11,925 nt of DNA from Rohdeia sp044358925 (GTDB taxonomy: Bacteria; Planctomycetota; UBA1135; GCA-002686595), in NCBI GenBank assembly GCA_044358925.1, contig JBIKNC010000134.1, forward strand, positions 1 through 11,925. The letters are read 5' to 3'. Below the pieces are notes generated by a model. It was not told the origin of the DNA. It saw nothing but the letters and a program-made list of their open reading frames with translations, and did not search any database. Shown in pieces: positions 1 through 6,110 of this stretch (position 1 is the stretch's first letter; each line of letters begins with the position of its first letter). Made by a program: the position numbers and the translations under genes.

Positions 1-456
1 TCCGTTCGGCTGATTCGTCAGCACGCAGATCGCGTCGGCGTGCGTGTGGTCGACGAACTTCGCGGGCAGGAACGCGTGCAGCAGCGTCTCGACCGACGGC
101 GTCGGAGCGTTCGAATCGAGCAGCCGACCGCGAAGTTGGTTGACCATCTCCTCGTCGGAGAGCTTCGCCAACTTGCGCAGCGCGAGCAGCGGCGCCATGT
201 CGCAGGCGGGCAGGCCGGCCGGCTCGATCGTCGCGAGGTCCCAGCCCGAGCCCTTCACACACACGACGTCGAGGTCGCGCCCGAGCACGTCACGGACCTT
301 CGTCTTGACCGAGGTGTTGCCGCCCCCGTGCAGCACCAGGTCGTCGTCGGCGCCGATCAGGCGCGAGGTGTACGTCCGCAGCGCGATGTCGCGGCCGACG
401 GCGGCGTAGCGGGTGACGAATTCCTGGGCCTCGGAGTCTTTCCAGCGGCTCTGCAT
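1..456 (-). CDS. Bifunctional class II aldolase / short-chain dehydrogenase, rhamnulose-1-phosphate aldolase type (N-terminal 152 residues, cut by window edge)
   Basis: The gene runs off the left edge, so only the first 152 residues are visible, all from the aldolase domain. Seen: MQSRWKDSEA start, HGGGNTSVK at 43-51 (phosphate-binding loop of class II aldolases), VKGSGWDLATIEPAG at 67-81, SVETLLH at 121-127 with the probable catalytic Glu123, and HTHAD at 137-141, whose His137 and His139 should bind the metal. These blocks match the family of about 690 residues that fuses an L-rhamnulose-1-phosphate (or fuculose-1-phosphate) aldolase to a C-terminal NAD-dependent short-chain dehydrogenase acting on lactaldehyde, as in Bacillus YuxG/RhaEW. 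The dehydrogenase half would lie outside the window, so the fusion is inferred from the N-terminal sequence type. The enzyme is cytoplasmic and serves deoxy-sugar breakdown. The ATG at 456-454 is chosen because the family begins with this M-x-S-R-W motif. No Shine-Dalgarno precedes it. The gene is divergent from the next gene across 101 bp. Confidence 0.88.
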   Translation of the reverse strand, partial: MQSRWKDSEAQEFVTRYAAVGRDIALRTYTSRLIGADDDLVLHGGGNTSVKTKVRDVLGRDLDVVCVKGSGWDLATIEPAGLPACDMAPLLALRKLAKLSDEEMVNQLRGRLLDSNAPTPSVETLLHAFLPAKFVDHTHADAICVLTNQPNG

Positions 457-502
457 CGGGGGGGCGCGGTTCTGCCGCGCGAGTGCCGCGCGGGGGGCGC
501 GG

Positions 503-508
503 ATGGTA
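503..508 (-). promoter_or_regulatory. Possible -10 box (TACCAT) for the aldolase gene
   Basis: Read on the minus strand, TACCAT fits a TANNNT -10 box and would give a 5' leader of roughly 40 nt before the aldolase ATG at 456. No -35 hexamer is recognisable upstream. It is the only TANNNT found in the aldolase-side part of this 101-bp divergent gap. A hexamer of this looseness occurs often by chance, so support is weak. Confidence 0.2.
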
Positions 509-540
509 ACGGCGCGCACCCGCAGCCGAGCCCGGCGGCG

Positions 541-546
541 TAGTCT
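541..546 (+). promoter_or_regulatory. Candidate -10 box (TAGTCT), 11 nt before the first paralog start
   Basis: TAGTCT is followed by exactly 11 nt and then the ATG at 558. A transcript starting about 7 nt after the box would have a leader of only 4-5 nt, which fits the absence of any Shine-Dalgarno sequence. The second paralog (start 2837) has TACCGT at the same distance. No -35 element is visible. The TANNNT-near-start arrangement is known from leaderless genes in several GC-rich bacterial groups. Assigning it here is an inference from position and spacing. Confidence 0.4.
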
Positions 547-557
547 CGACGGTCACC

Positions 558-2168
558 ATGGAACGTCGCTCGCTCGCTCGTCTGGTCGTCGCCGCGCTCG
601 CCGCGGGCGGACTTCTGTGGTTGATGACGTCGCGCTCGGGCGGCGACGGTGTGATCGATCGCAGCGCGCGCACGTGGGTCGACGGCGAGGATCCGGAACT
701 CGCCGGGAGCGCGGCGACGAAAGCTGACGTGGTGGCGACCGACAACGACGCGGCGGCACGCGAATCCGCCGCACCCGACGTCGAGCCCCTCGAAACAGCT
801 CCGTCCGAGGAGGCGGGCGCCGGCGCTGCGACCGAGCCGAGCGTCGTCGACCTCGTCGTGCCGGGGATCGAGTTGCGACGACAAAGGAGCCGCACTCGCA
901 CGGCCGAGCTCGAGATCGAGTTCACGGGTACGTTGTTCGACGCTCGTGTGTTCCCGACCTGGATCACACTCGTCGACGGAGCTCACTCGCGCACGCGCCG
1001 CGTCGTCTGTGTCGATCGCGCGCATCGCCCGCGCGTCCGATTCGACGATCTCTCCGGTTCGGTTGCCGTGTCGATCGAGTTCACCGACGCCGCTCCGATC
1101 GAAGTCACCTACGCGAACGGGGGCATCTCGCGGCGACTCGTCATCGATCTCGATCGCTGTCAGCGTGCGCTCCTCGTCGAGGCACGCTTTGCCGTTGCGC
1201 CCACGCGTGACCGACTCGCAACCGCCGCCTCGTTGAACACGTCGGAGGAAGCCCGACTGTTCGGCGGCGACGTCGAGCGGACCGTGTGGTTCGCTCTCGC
1301 CGAGGGGCGTGGAACTCCGCTCGCGAGTCTCGGGCTGTCCGCGCTCGACGATGTCCTCGACGTCGTGGCGAGTAGGCCCGTCGCGAGTCTCTTCCTGCCG
1401 CTCACCGACGACGGCGACACGTACACGAGCGGAGACGCCACCGTTGTCGTCGGGCGCGGATGGAGGGAGGACCTCCTTGTACCACTGACAGGCTGGCCGA
1501 GGTTGATGAACGTGAAGGTCGAACCCGCAGTCGATGCATTCCGCGGTGCCTACACACGCACGTCCGTGGTGAACCTCGAAGTACTCGAATATCGCGCCAA
1601 CAAGGGATTCGAAGTGACATTCGAGATCGACCTGCCATCTTCGGGCGCCGCTCCTCGCGAGCTCGAAATCGTTGGGTACGGACTCGGTCGCGCCGACGGC
1701 GCTCCGTCGTTCGTGCGCACGGCTCTCCCGATCGCGTACGACGCTCACACACCCACGGCGCGTTGCTCCCTCGACTTCGCGAACTTCGTCGTGCCGCTCC
1801 GTGTCATGTTGCGCGTCGACGGTTGTCGGCCGCAGTTCGTGGACGGGCACGAGTTCCCGAGCGGATTTCAGCAACGCCTCGAGTTCGTGACCGGGAGCGG
1901 CGGCATCGTCCTCGCACGCTACGAGAACGAGCGCATGCGCCGGGACTCGGCAGTGCCCGCGCACTTCGACGTGCGTTGGAACGACACGATCGAGCGGCTC
2001 GACGCGCTCGGTTTCGCCGAGTTCGCGAGCGACTCGAGCGCGAACTTCGAAGTCGAGTTGGTCGAGCCTGACGCGGCGAACCGCAACGACCGATTGTCGA
2101 CAAGCATCACTGCGGATTCACGAGTCCTCGCACCCGGAGTAGTCGAACTCGTCATCGATGCGTACTGA
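558..2168 (+). CDS. Membrane-anchored beta-rich protein of unknown function, paralog A (536 aa)
   Basis: Function not recognised. A short basic N-terminus (MERRS, R8) precedes one hydrophobic segment at residues 7-23. An acidic, Ala/Glu/Pro-rich linker of low complexity follows to about residue 95, then about 440 residues rich in alternating Val/Leu/Arg/Asp strands. This predicts a protein anchored in the cytoplasmic membrane with its bulk outside the cytoplasm; no lipobox Cys is present. It is a diverged paralog of the genes at 2837 and 4621. The shared C-terminal signature is PLRVMLRVDGCRPQF at 413-427, GSGG at 446-449, FDVRW at 470-474, and an APGVVELVI end at 525-533. Elements such as VRFDDLSGSVAVSIEF resemble carboxypeptidase-regulatory-like beta sandwiches (inference, not a clear family match). 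Base composition is more AT-rich than in its paralogs: positions 1561-1620 hold 29 A/T of 60. The ATG start is supported by the ERRS match to paralog C and by the upstream TAGTCT box. Confidence 0.85.
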   Translation: MERRSLARLVVAALAAGGLLWLMTSRSGGDGVIDRSARTWVDGEDPELAGSAATKADVVATDNDAAARESAAPDVEPLETAPSEEAGAGAATEPSVVDLVVPGIELRRQRSRTRTAELEIEFTGTLFDARVFPTWITLVDGAHSRTRRVVCVDRAHRPRVRFDDLSGSVAVSIEFTDAAPIEVTYANGGISRRLVIDLDRCQRALLVEARFAVAPTRDRLATAASLNTSEEARLFGGDVERTVWFALAEGRGTPLASLGLSALDDVLDVVASRPVASLFLPLTDDGDTYTSGDATVVVGRGWREDLLVPLTGWPRLMNVKVEPAVDAFRGAYTRTSVVNLEVLEYRANKGFEVTFEIDLPSSGAAPRELEIVGYGLGRADGAPSFVRTALPIAYDAHTPTARCSLDFANFVVPLRVMLRVDGCRPQFVDGHEFPSGFQQRLEFVTGSGGIVLARYENERMRRDSAVPAHFDVRWNDTIERLDALGFAEFASDSSANFEVELVEPDAANRNDRLSTSITADSRVLAPGVVELVIDAY

Positions 2169-2189
2169 AGGAGCGAGTGCCGCTCTTCA
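2166..2189. terminator. Bidirectional hairpin spanning two convergent stop codons
   Basis: The left arm TGAAGGAGCG (2166-2175) and right arm CGCTCTTCA (2181-2189) pair over nine bases with one bulged G around the five-base loop AGTGC. The left arm starts with the TGA stop of the upstream plus-strand gene. The right arm ends with the complement of the TGA stop of the minus-strand gene. It lies between converging genes and works in either direction, so a shared terminator is the natural reading. No run of T follows on either side, so it is not a canonical intrinsic terminator. Confidence 0.5.
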
Positions 2190-2726
2190 GGCCACGCTGG
2201 TCGATTGCGGCGGGACCTGCCGCGCGAAGCCGCGCCACAGCAGGAACAGGCCGATCGAGCCGAACACGAATCCGAAGCCGGTCATCCACCAGGCGTCGTC
2301 GGCGCCGCCGCGCTCGACCACGGCGATGGCGGGCTCGTGCGGGTCGACGTAGACCTCGAACTCGCGGCCCACCGGGTACTGCGCGGCGAGGGCGTCGGCA
2401 TCGGCGCGGCGCCCGAAACTCGGCGACCGCGCGAAGGCCGGGATGGCGGAGACCTTCCAATTGCGCCCGAGGTGTTCGACGCCGTCGACCTGGTAGGCGA
2501 AGACGATGTGGACCTTGTGGCGGCGGCTGTTCTTCGTCTTGTACTGCTCGACGTCGATCGTTCGCACGACGGCGGGCGTGGGCACGAACGACTCGCTCGC
2601 GTGGGCCTTCTTCAGCGTGACCGGCCCGAGCCATGCCCCGCACACGAGACCGATGAGGGTGAAGAGCGTGCCGAGGATCAGGCCGATGGCGCGTCGGCTC
2701 TGGGGGGAGGCGGACTTCTTCTTCAT
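2187..2726 (-). CDS. DUF3592-like membrane protein (179 aa)
   Basis: A small protein with two hydrophobic segments, at about residues 13-34 and 146-166, flanking a soluble beta-rich domain of about 110 residues. The domain shows the pattern known for DUF3592 proteins: a polar/charged start after PAVVRTIDV, a strand HIVFAYQVDGVEHLGRNW (71-90), and a YPVGREFEVYVDPHEPAIAV block (117-136) just before the second membrane helix. The lysine-rich N-terminus (MKKK) suggests both ends are cytoplasmic with the domain outside. Function is unknown in the family; nothing here points to a substrate. The ATG at 2726-2724 is the natural start, being followed directly by the basic run and first helix. No Shine-Dalgarno or TANNNT box is seen upstream. 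The gene lies on the opposite strand between two of the paralogs and converges on paralog A with only 18 bp between their stop codons. Confidence 0.82.
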   Translation of the reverse strand: MKKKSASPQSRRAIGLILGTLFTLIGLVCGAWLGPVTLKKAHASESFVPTPAVVRTIDVEQYKTKNSRRHKVHIVFAYQVDGVEHLGRNWKVSAIPAFARSPSFGRRADADALAAQYPVGREFEVYVDPHEPAIAVVERGGADDAWWMTGFGFVFGSIGLFLLWRGFARQVPPQSTSVA

Positions 2727-2819
2727 GTGCAGTGGTGTGGGCCGCGAGCGAGCGCGCAGCTACGCGGGCGGCGGCGCGACCATTCGATCGACGGCGCGTC
2801 GGAAGATGAACGGACGCGC

Positions 2820-2825
2820 TACCGT
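2820..2825 (+). promoter_or_regulatory. Candidate -10 box (TACCGT), 11 nt before the second paralog start
   Basis: TACCGT lies exactly 11 nt before the ATG at 2837, the same spacing as the TAGTCT box before the first paralog. The rest of the 110-bp divergent gap (2727-2836) shows no Shine-Dalgarno site and no convincing -35 hexamer. The call rests on the repeated spacing and on the lack of any other initiation signal. Confidence 0.35.
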
Positions 2826-2836
2826 CCGCCGCAGCG

Positions 2837-4558
2837 ATGAACCGTGGATCCGCTTCGGAGCACGCCGTGCGGCGCGTGGGGATCGTGGCACTGGTGCTCG
2901 CGGCGCTCTTCGGCGGTGTCTGGTTCCTCGCGGGCGACGGAGCGGACCCGCAGCGTGCGCCCTGCGCGCCGAGCGCGACGGCGCACGACGAGCCGCGAGC
3001 GGCCGTGGAGTTGGCCGAAGTGGAATCGCGGCGCGTGGAGCCGCCGGTGCGCGAGGAAGCGGATGGTGGAGCGAGCGTTGCGTCCGAGCCCGAAGCCGCG
3101 CGCACGGACGAGTCCGCGGCGGAGGTCGAGCCGGTCGCGTTCGCGCTCGACGCCCAGCCGGCCGTCGTCGACGTGCGCCACGAAACGGCCGGGTCACCCG
3201 GGACACAGTTCGTGCTCGAGATCGAGCACCACACGAGCGACTTGGCCTTGGACCGCTCGCTCGTCCACGCGACCGTGCGCCAGCCCGCCTTCCTCGAACT
3301 CGATGCGCACTGGACGGATGTCGGGGGCCGCCGCGAAGTGCGCCGCATGCTCGGCGACATCGAGATGTGGTCGTGGTGGTTCGCCGCGGGCGGGCTCGAA
3401 CCGGGCCTCGTCTCCTGGCGCGTCGACCTCGGTGTGTGCGGCGTCTTCGGCGGACGTACACGCATCGAGAGCGGGCGCACGGCCGTCGTCGTCGACCTCG
3501 CTCGCATCGGCGGCGACGCTGCGATCGTTCAGGTCTTCGACCGCTTCGTTCCCGACGACGCGTGGCGATCCGAATTCGCGAGTGAAGACTTCGCCGTCGA
3601 ACGAATCGCCAAGGGCGAGGCATCGCGATGGCCAGCGCCCGACGACGACCTCGCACTCGTCGAGTTCCGCCGCTGCGAGCCGTGGGTCGAACTCCTCGAC
3701 GCGGACGGCTCGCGGCTCGCGGGCTTCCCACTCGAGGTGCACGAGTGCGAACTCGTTCCGGGCCTCGCGGACGCACTCGACCCGTTCGCCGCACCGCTTT
3801 CACTCGGGACCTTCGGCGCCGGCAACGCCGTCGGACTACGCGTCGTCGCCGGTGTGCCGCGGCCGTTCGTGTACGAGACCGACCACCGCGTGCTCGCGGA
3901 CGGCAGTCTGCGTTTCGAAGCGGCGTTGACCGCGCACACGCCGCCATCGCGGTTCGGTGTGCTGCGACTCGACCTGGGCGCCGCCGAACGGGCACCGGCG
4001 GAGGTCACGCTGTGTTTCCACGGCGCCCACAGCCGCTACCTCGCGCCACTCGCGGTCACGCGCCGAGTGGCGACGCGCAGCGACGGCGAGCGCCGCTTCC
4101 TCGCGGAGCGCATCGACCTCGCGACGCTGCCGCTGCCGTTGCGGGTGATGGTGCGAGCCGACGGCTGTGCGCCCGAGTTCTTCGATCTCGAGGAGCTGCT
4201 CGACCCCGAGCGCACCATCGCCACCAGTTTCGAACTGGGCAGCGGCGGTGTCGTCGTCGCGAGCTACCAGAACAACCCCGCCGAGTACTGGCACTTCGCA
4301 CCGGCGCGCGGCTTCGACGTCGAGTGGCGCTCCGGTCCGGAGGCAGACGGCGCCGTCCTCGAAGTCGGGCGCCTCGGTTCGCTCGGCGCCTTCGAGTTCC
4401 GCTCGACGGACGCGCGCGCGTTCGATGCGGCGCACGTCGCGCTCGGCGCGCTGGAGCCGAACCTGCTGCGCGAGGGCCTGCCGGGCGTGCCCGGTGAGGT
4501 CGTCGCGCGGTTCGACGACGTCGCGCCGGGCGTGATCGAGCTGTGGATCCGCGACTGA
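2837..4558 (+). CDS. Membrane-anchored beta-rich protein of unknown function, paralog B (573 aa)
   Basis: Function not recognised. The N-terminus contains R12 and R13, then one hydrophobic segment at about 14-32. A charged Ala/Glu/Pro linker runs to about residue 100, followed by a long beta-rich part predicted to be outside the cytoplasm. The C-terminal third matches paralog A: PLRVMVRADGCAPEFFD at 434-450, GSGG at 468-471 followed by VVVASYQNN, FDVEW at 493-497, LGAFEFRS at 516-523, and APGVIELWIRD at 563-573. It also shares an FGVLRLDLG strand (373-381) with the corresponding FEVTFEIDL of A. It is the longest of the three. The middle (about 120-360) is poorly conserved between paralogs. 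The ATG at 2837 is preferred because of the TACCGT box 11 nt upstream; a GTG ten codons further in (V11) is possible and would still leave the membrane segment intact. The next paralog starts 62 nt after the stop, so co-transcription is plausible. Confidence 0.83.
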   Translation: MNRGSASEHAVRRVGIVALVLAALFGGVWFLAGDGADPQRAPCAPSATAHDEPRAAVELAEVESRRVEPPVREEADGGASVASEPEAARTDESAAEVEPVAFALDAQPAVVDVRHETAGSPGTQFVLEIEHHTSDLALDRSLVHATVRQPAFLELDAHWTDVGGRREVRRMLGDIEMWSWWFAAGGLEPGLVSWRVDLGVCGVFGGRTRIESGRTAVVVDLARIGGDAAIVQVFDRFVPDDAWRSEFASEDFAVERIAKGEASRWPAPDDDLALVEFRRCEPWVELLDADGSRLAGFPLEVHECELVPGLADALDPFAAPLSLGTFGAGNAVGLRVVAGVPRPFVYETDHRVLADGSLRFEAALTAHTPPSRFGVLRLDLGAAERAPAEVTLCFHGAHSRYLAPLAVTRRVATRSDGERRFLAERIDLATLPLPLRVMVRADGCAPEFFDLEELLDPERTIATSFELGSGGVVVASYQNNPAEYWHFAPARGFDVEWRSGPEADGAVLEVGRLGSLGAFEFRSTDARAFDAAHVALGALEPNLLREGLPGVPGEVVARFDDVAPGVIELWIRD

Positions 4559-4620
4559 CGGCGCGGGCCGAACGCACTCGAGGCTTCACTCGCGCCGCGC
4601 CCGTGGGCGAGACTGACGGC

Positions 4621-6108
4621 GTGGAGCGTCGCAGCACACCCATTTTCGGAGCGTTGGCGGCGGTGCTCGTCGTCGCGCTGTTGCTCGTCTGGTGGCTGGT
4701 CGCGGGCGGCGGCGCCGAGGTGCCGCAGGTGGCTCGCGAGAGTGCGGCGCCGACGAGTGCGCCGTCGGAAGCTCTGGCGGGCAGTGCGGCGAGCGCAGCA
4801 CCCGCCACAGGTGCGAGTGAACTCGCGGCGCCCGACGAGCCGTCCTTCGCACCGCTCGAGAGCGCGACCGAACTCGCGCCGGTCGCGGGCGAGCGCAGCG
4901 TGTCGAGCGGCGACGCGCGCCTCGTCCTCGACGTCGTCGCTTCGCCGATGTGGATCGAGAAACACAGCGTCGTGCGCCTCGGGCCGGCGACGCTCGTGGT
5001 GCCGGCGCGCGCCGAGACGTACCTCGGTCAGTGGCGCGGCGACCGTTGGCGCTTCGAACTCGACGGCCTCGCGCCGGGACCGTTCACCGCGCACCTCGCG
5101 ACGCCGAGTGCGCCGCGCCTCGCGCACACGACCGAGCCGCTCGTCCTCGAACTCGCCGCCGGCGACAACACACACACCGTCGATCTCGGCGGGCGCGGTC
5201 AGACCGTGACGTGGGTGCTCGTGTACGACGACGACGCGCGGCGCGAGGTCGCGCGCGTGTTCGGCGAGACGGGCGTCGACTTCTCGCCCGACACGACGGG
5301 CGCGAGCGGCGTGTGGGCCGAGCTGCGTTGGTCGGGCACGCCGGTCGCGCTCGCGCCGTTCGAACGCGTCGCGTCGGAGCGCTTCGCCTCGGGCGACATC
5401 GCTGAAGCGCGCTTCGACGCGGTGCCCGACGGCGACTACGAGTTGCACGTCGTGTGCGGCCTCGAACGCCACGTGTCGGTGCCCATGGCGAGCGCGCGTG
5501 TGCACATCGAACCGGCCTACGTGCGTTCGTCGTACGTGCTCGACTTCGCGCCGCGCACGGAGACCTTCGCGGTCGAGCTGCGTGTCGACGGCGGCGGCTT
5601 CCTGCCCGAGTCGATCGACGTCGTCGTGTGCACACTCGTTCCGCGCGCGGTCGCCGAGAGTTCGATCGCTTGGACCTGGAACGCGGCCGTCGTGGACGGC
5701 TCGGCGCGTTTCGAGGTGCCGACCTTGCTCGCAGAGCCGCACCGCGTCGTCCTGTCGGGCGAAGGCACACGCCCCGTGTTCGTCGACGGCGAGCGTTTCG
5801 CCGCGGGCGGTGCGATCGACGTGCGCTTCGAACGCGGCAGCGGCGGCCTCGTGCTGGGCACCGGCCGCTTCGGCGCGGCGGCGGCGGCGCCCGCGGGCGG
5901 CCTCACGTTCGCGTGGCACGGCGAAGAGCACTCACTCGATCTGTTCGGCTGCGCCGAGGTCGCGAGCGACGTCGTGCTGCCGCTCGACGCGACCGTCGTG
6001 ATCGCGCCGGAGCTGTGGCCCGCGAAGTTCGGTGCGACGGCGCAGGCGCCGCAGCGCGTCGTGCTGCGCGAATTCGGGCGTGTGCTGCTCGTCGACGTCA
6101 GGCCGTGA
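4621..6108 (+). CDS. Membrane-anchored beta-rich protein of unknown function, paralog C (495 aa, GTG start)
   Basis: Function not recognised. GTG at 4621 is chosen over an in-frame ATG at 4543, which would overlap paralog B. From the GTG the protein begins with ERRS and then a hydrophobic segment at 8-28, exactly as in paralog A. After an Ala/Pro/Ser/Glu linker to about residue 90, the beta-rich part contains repeated strand-turn units such as WRFELDGLAPGPFTAHL (143-159) and ARFDAVPDGDYELHV (263-277). These resemble the ends of carboxypeptidase-regulatory-like beta sandwiches. The family signature is weaker here but present: HRVVLSGEGTRPVFVDGERF at 374-393, GSGG at 406-409, and LTFAW at 428-432. 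The final part is shorter than in A and B. Predicted location is an inner-membrane anchor with an extracytoplasmic body. No Shine-Dalgarno; GAGACT lies 6 nt before the GTG but lacks the first T of a TANNNT box. The stop overlaps the end of the opposing methyltransferase gene by 11 bp. Confidence 0.82.
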   Translation: MERRSTPIFGALAAVLVVALLLVWWLVAGGGAEVPQVARESAAPTSAPSEALAGSAASAAPATGASELAAPDEPSFAPLESATELAPVAGERSVSSGDARLVLDVVASPMWIEKHSVVRLGPATLVVPARAETYLGQWRGDRWRFELDGLAPGPFTAHLATPSAPRLAHTTEPLVLELAAGDNTHTVDLGGRGQTVTWVLVYDDDARREVARVFGETGVDFSPDTTGASGVWAELRWSGTPVALAPFERVASERFASGDIAEARFDAVPDGDYELHVVCGLERHVSVPMASARVHIEPAYVRSSYVLDFAPRTETFAVELRVDGGGFLPESIDVVVCTLVPRAVAESSIAWTWNAAVVDGSARFEVPTLLAEPHRVVLSGEGTRPVFVDGERFAAGGAIDVRFERGSGGLVLGTGRFGAAAAAPAGGLTFAWHGEEHSLDLFGCAEVASDVVLPLDATVVIAPELWPAKFGATAQAPQRVVLREFGRVLLVDVRP

Positions 6109-6110
6109 CG
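6096..6110. terminator. Small hairpin covering two overlapping convergent stop codons
   Basis: CGTCA (6096-6100), loop GGCCG, and TGACG (6106-6110) form a five-base-pair stem. After a mismatch two more pairs extend it. The stem contains the TGA of the plus-strand paralog and the complement of the TGA of the methyltransferase gene. It is short and without a T-run, so a terminator role is only possible, supported mainly by position between converging genes and by the similar, stronger hairpin at 2166-2189. Confidence 0.25.

Noticed and set aside
1321..1391. Direct repeat TCGCGAGTCTC at 1321 and 1381, in frame, 20 codons apart
   Set aside because: It encodes a short ASL match only; the surrounding residues do not repeat, so there is no real domain repeat.
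357..1964. Open frame of 535 codons on the minus strand opposite paralog A
   Set aside because: Composition is dominated by Arg/Asp/Glu/Ala without domain motifs, and it is a mirror of the plus-strand gene, which has a membrane segment and paralogs. Long antisense frames are usual in GC-rich genes.
2020..2046. Eight-base inverted repeat (AGTTCGCG / CGCGAACT) inside paralog A
   Set aside because: It lies wholly within coding sequence that aligns with paralog B, and such repeats are expected by chance in sequence rich in GCG and CGA.
2152..3507. Open frame of 451 codons on the minus strand covering the DUF3592 gene and the start of paralog B
   Set aside because: It overlaps the well-supported 2187-2726 gene in another frame and shows low-complexity Arg/Ser/Ala sequence only.
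4543..4620. ATG at 4543 as start of paralog C
   Set aside because: It would add 26 residues without similarity to A or B and overlap the end of B; the GTG at 4621 gives the ERRS-plus-helix start shared with A.
4264..5931. Open frame of 555 codons on the minus strand opposite paralogs B and C
   Set aside because: Arg- and His-rich shadow that crosses two real genes and their gap, with no recognisable motif.
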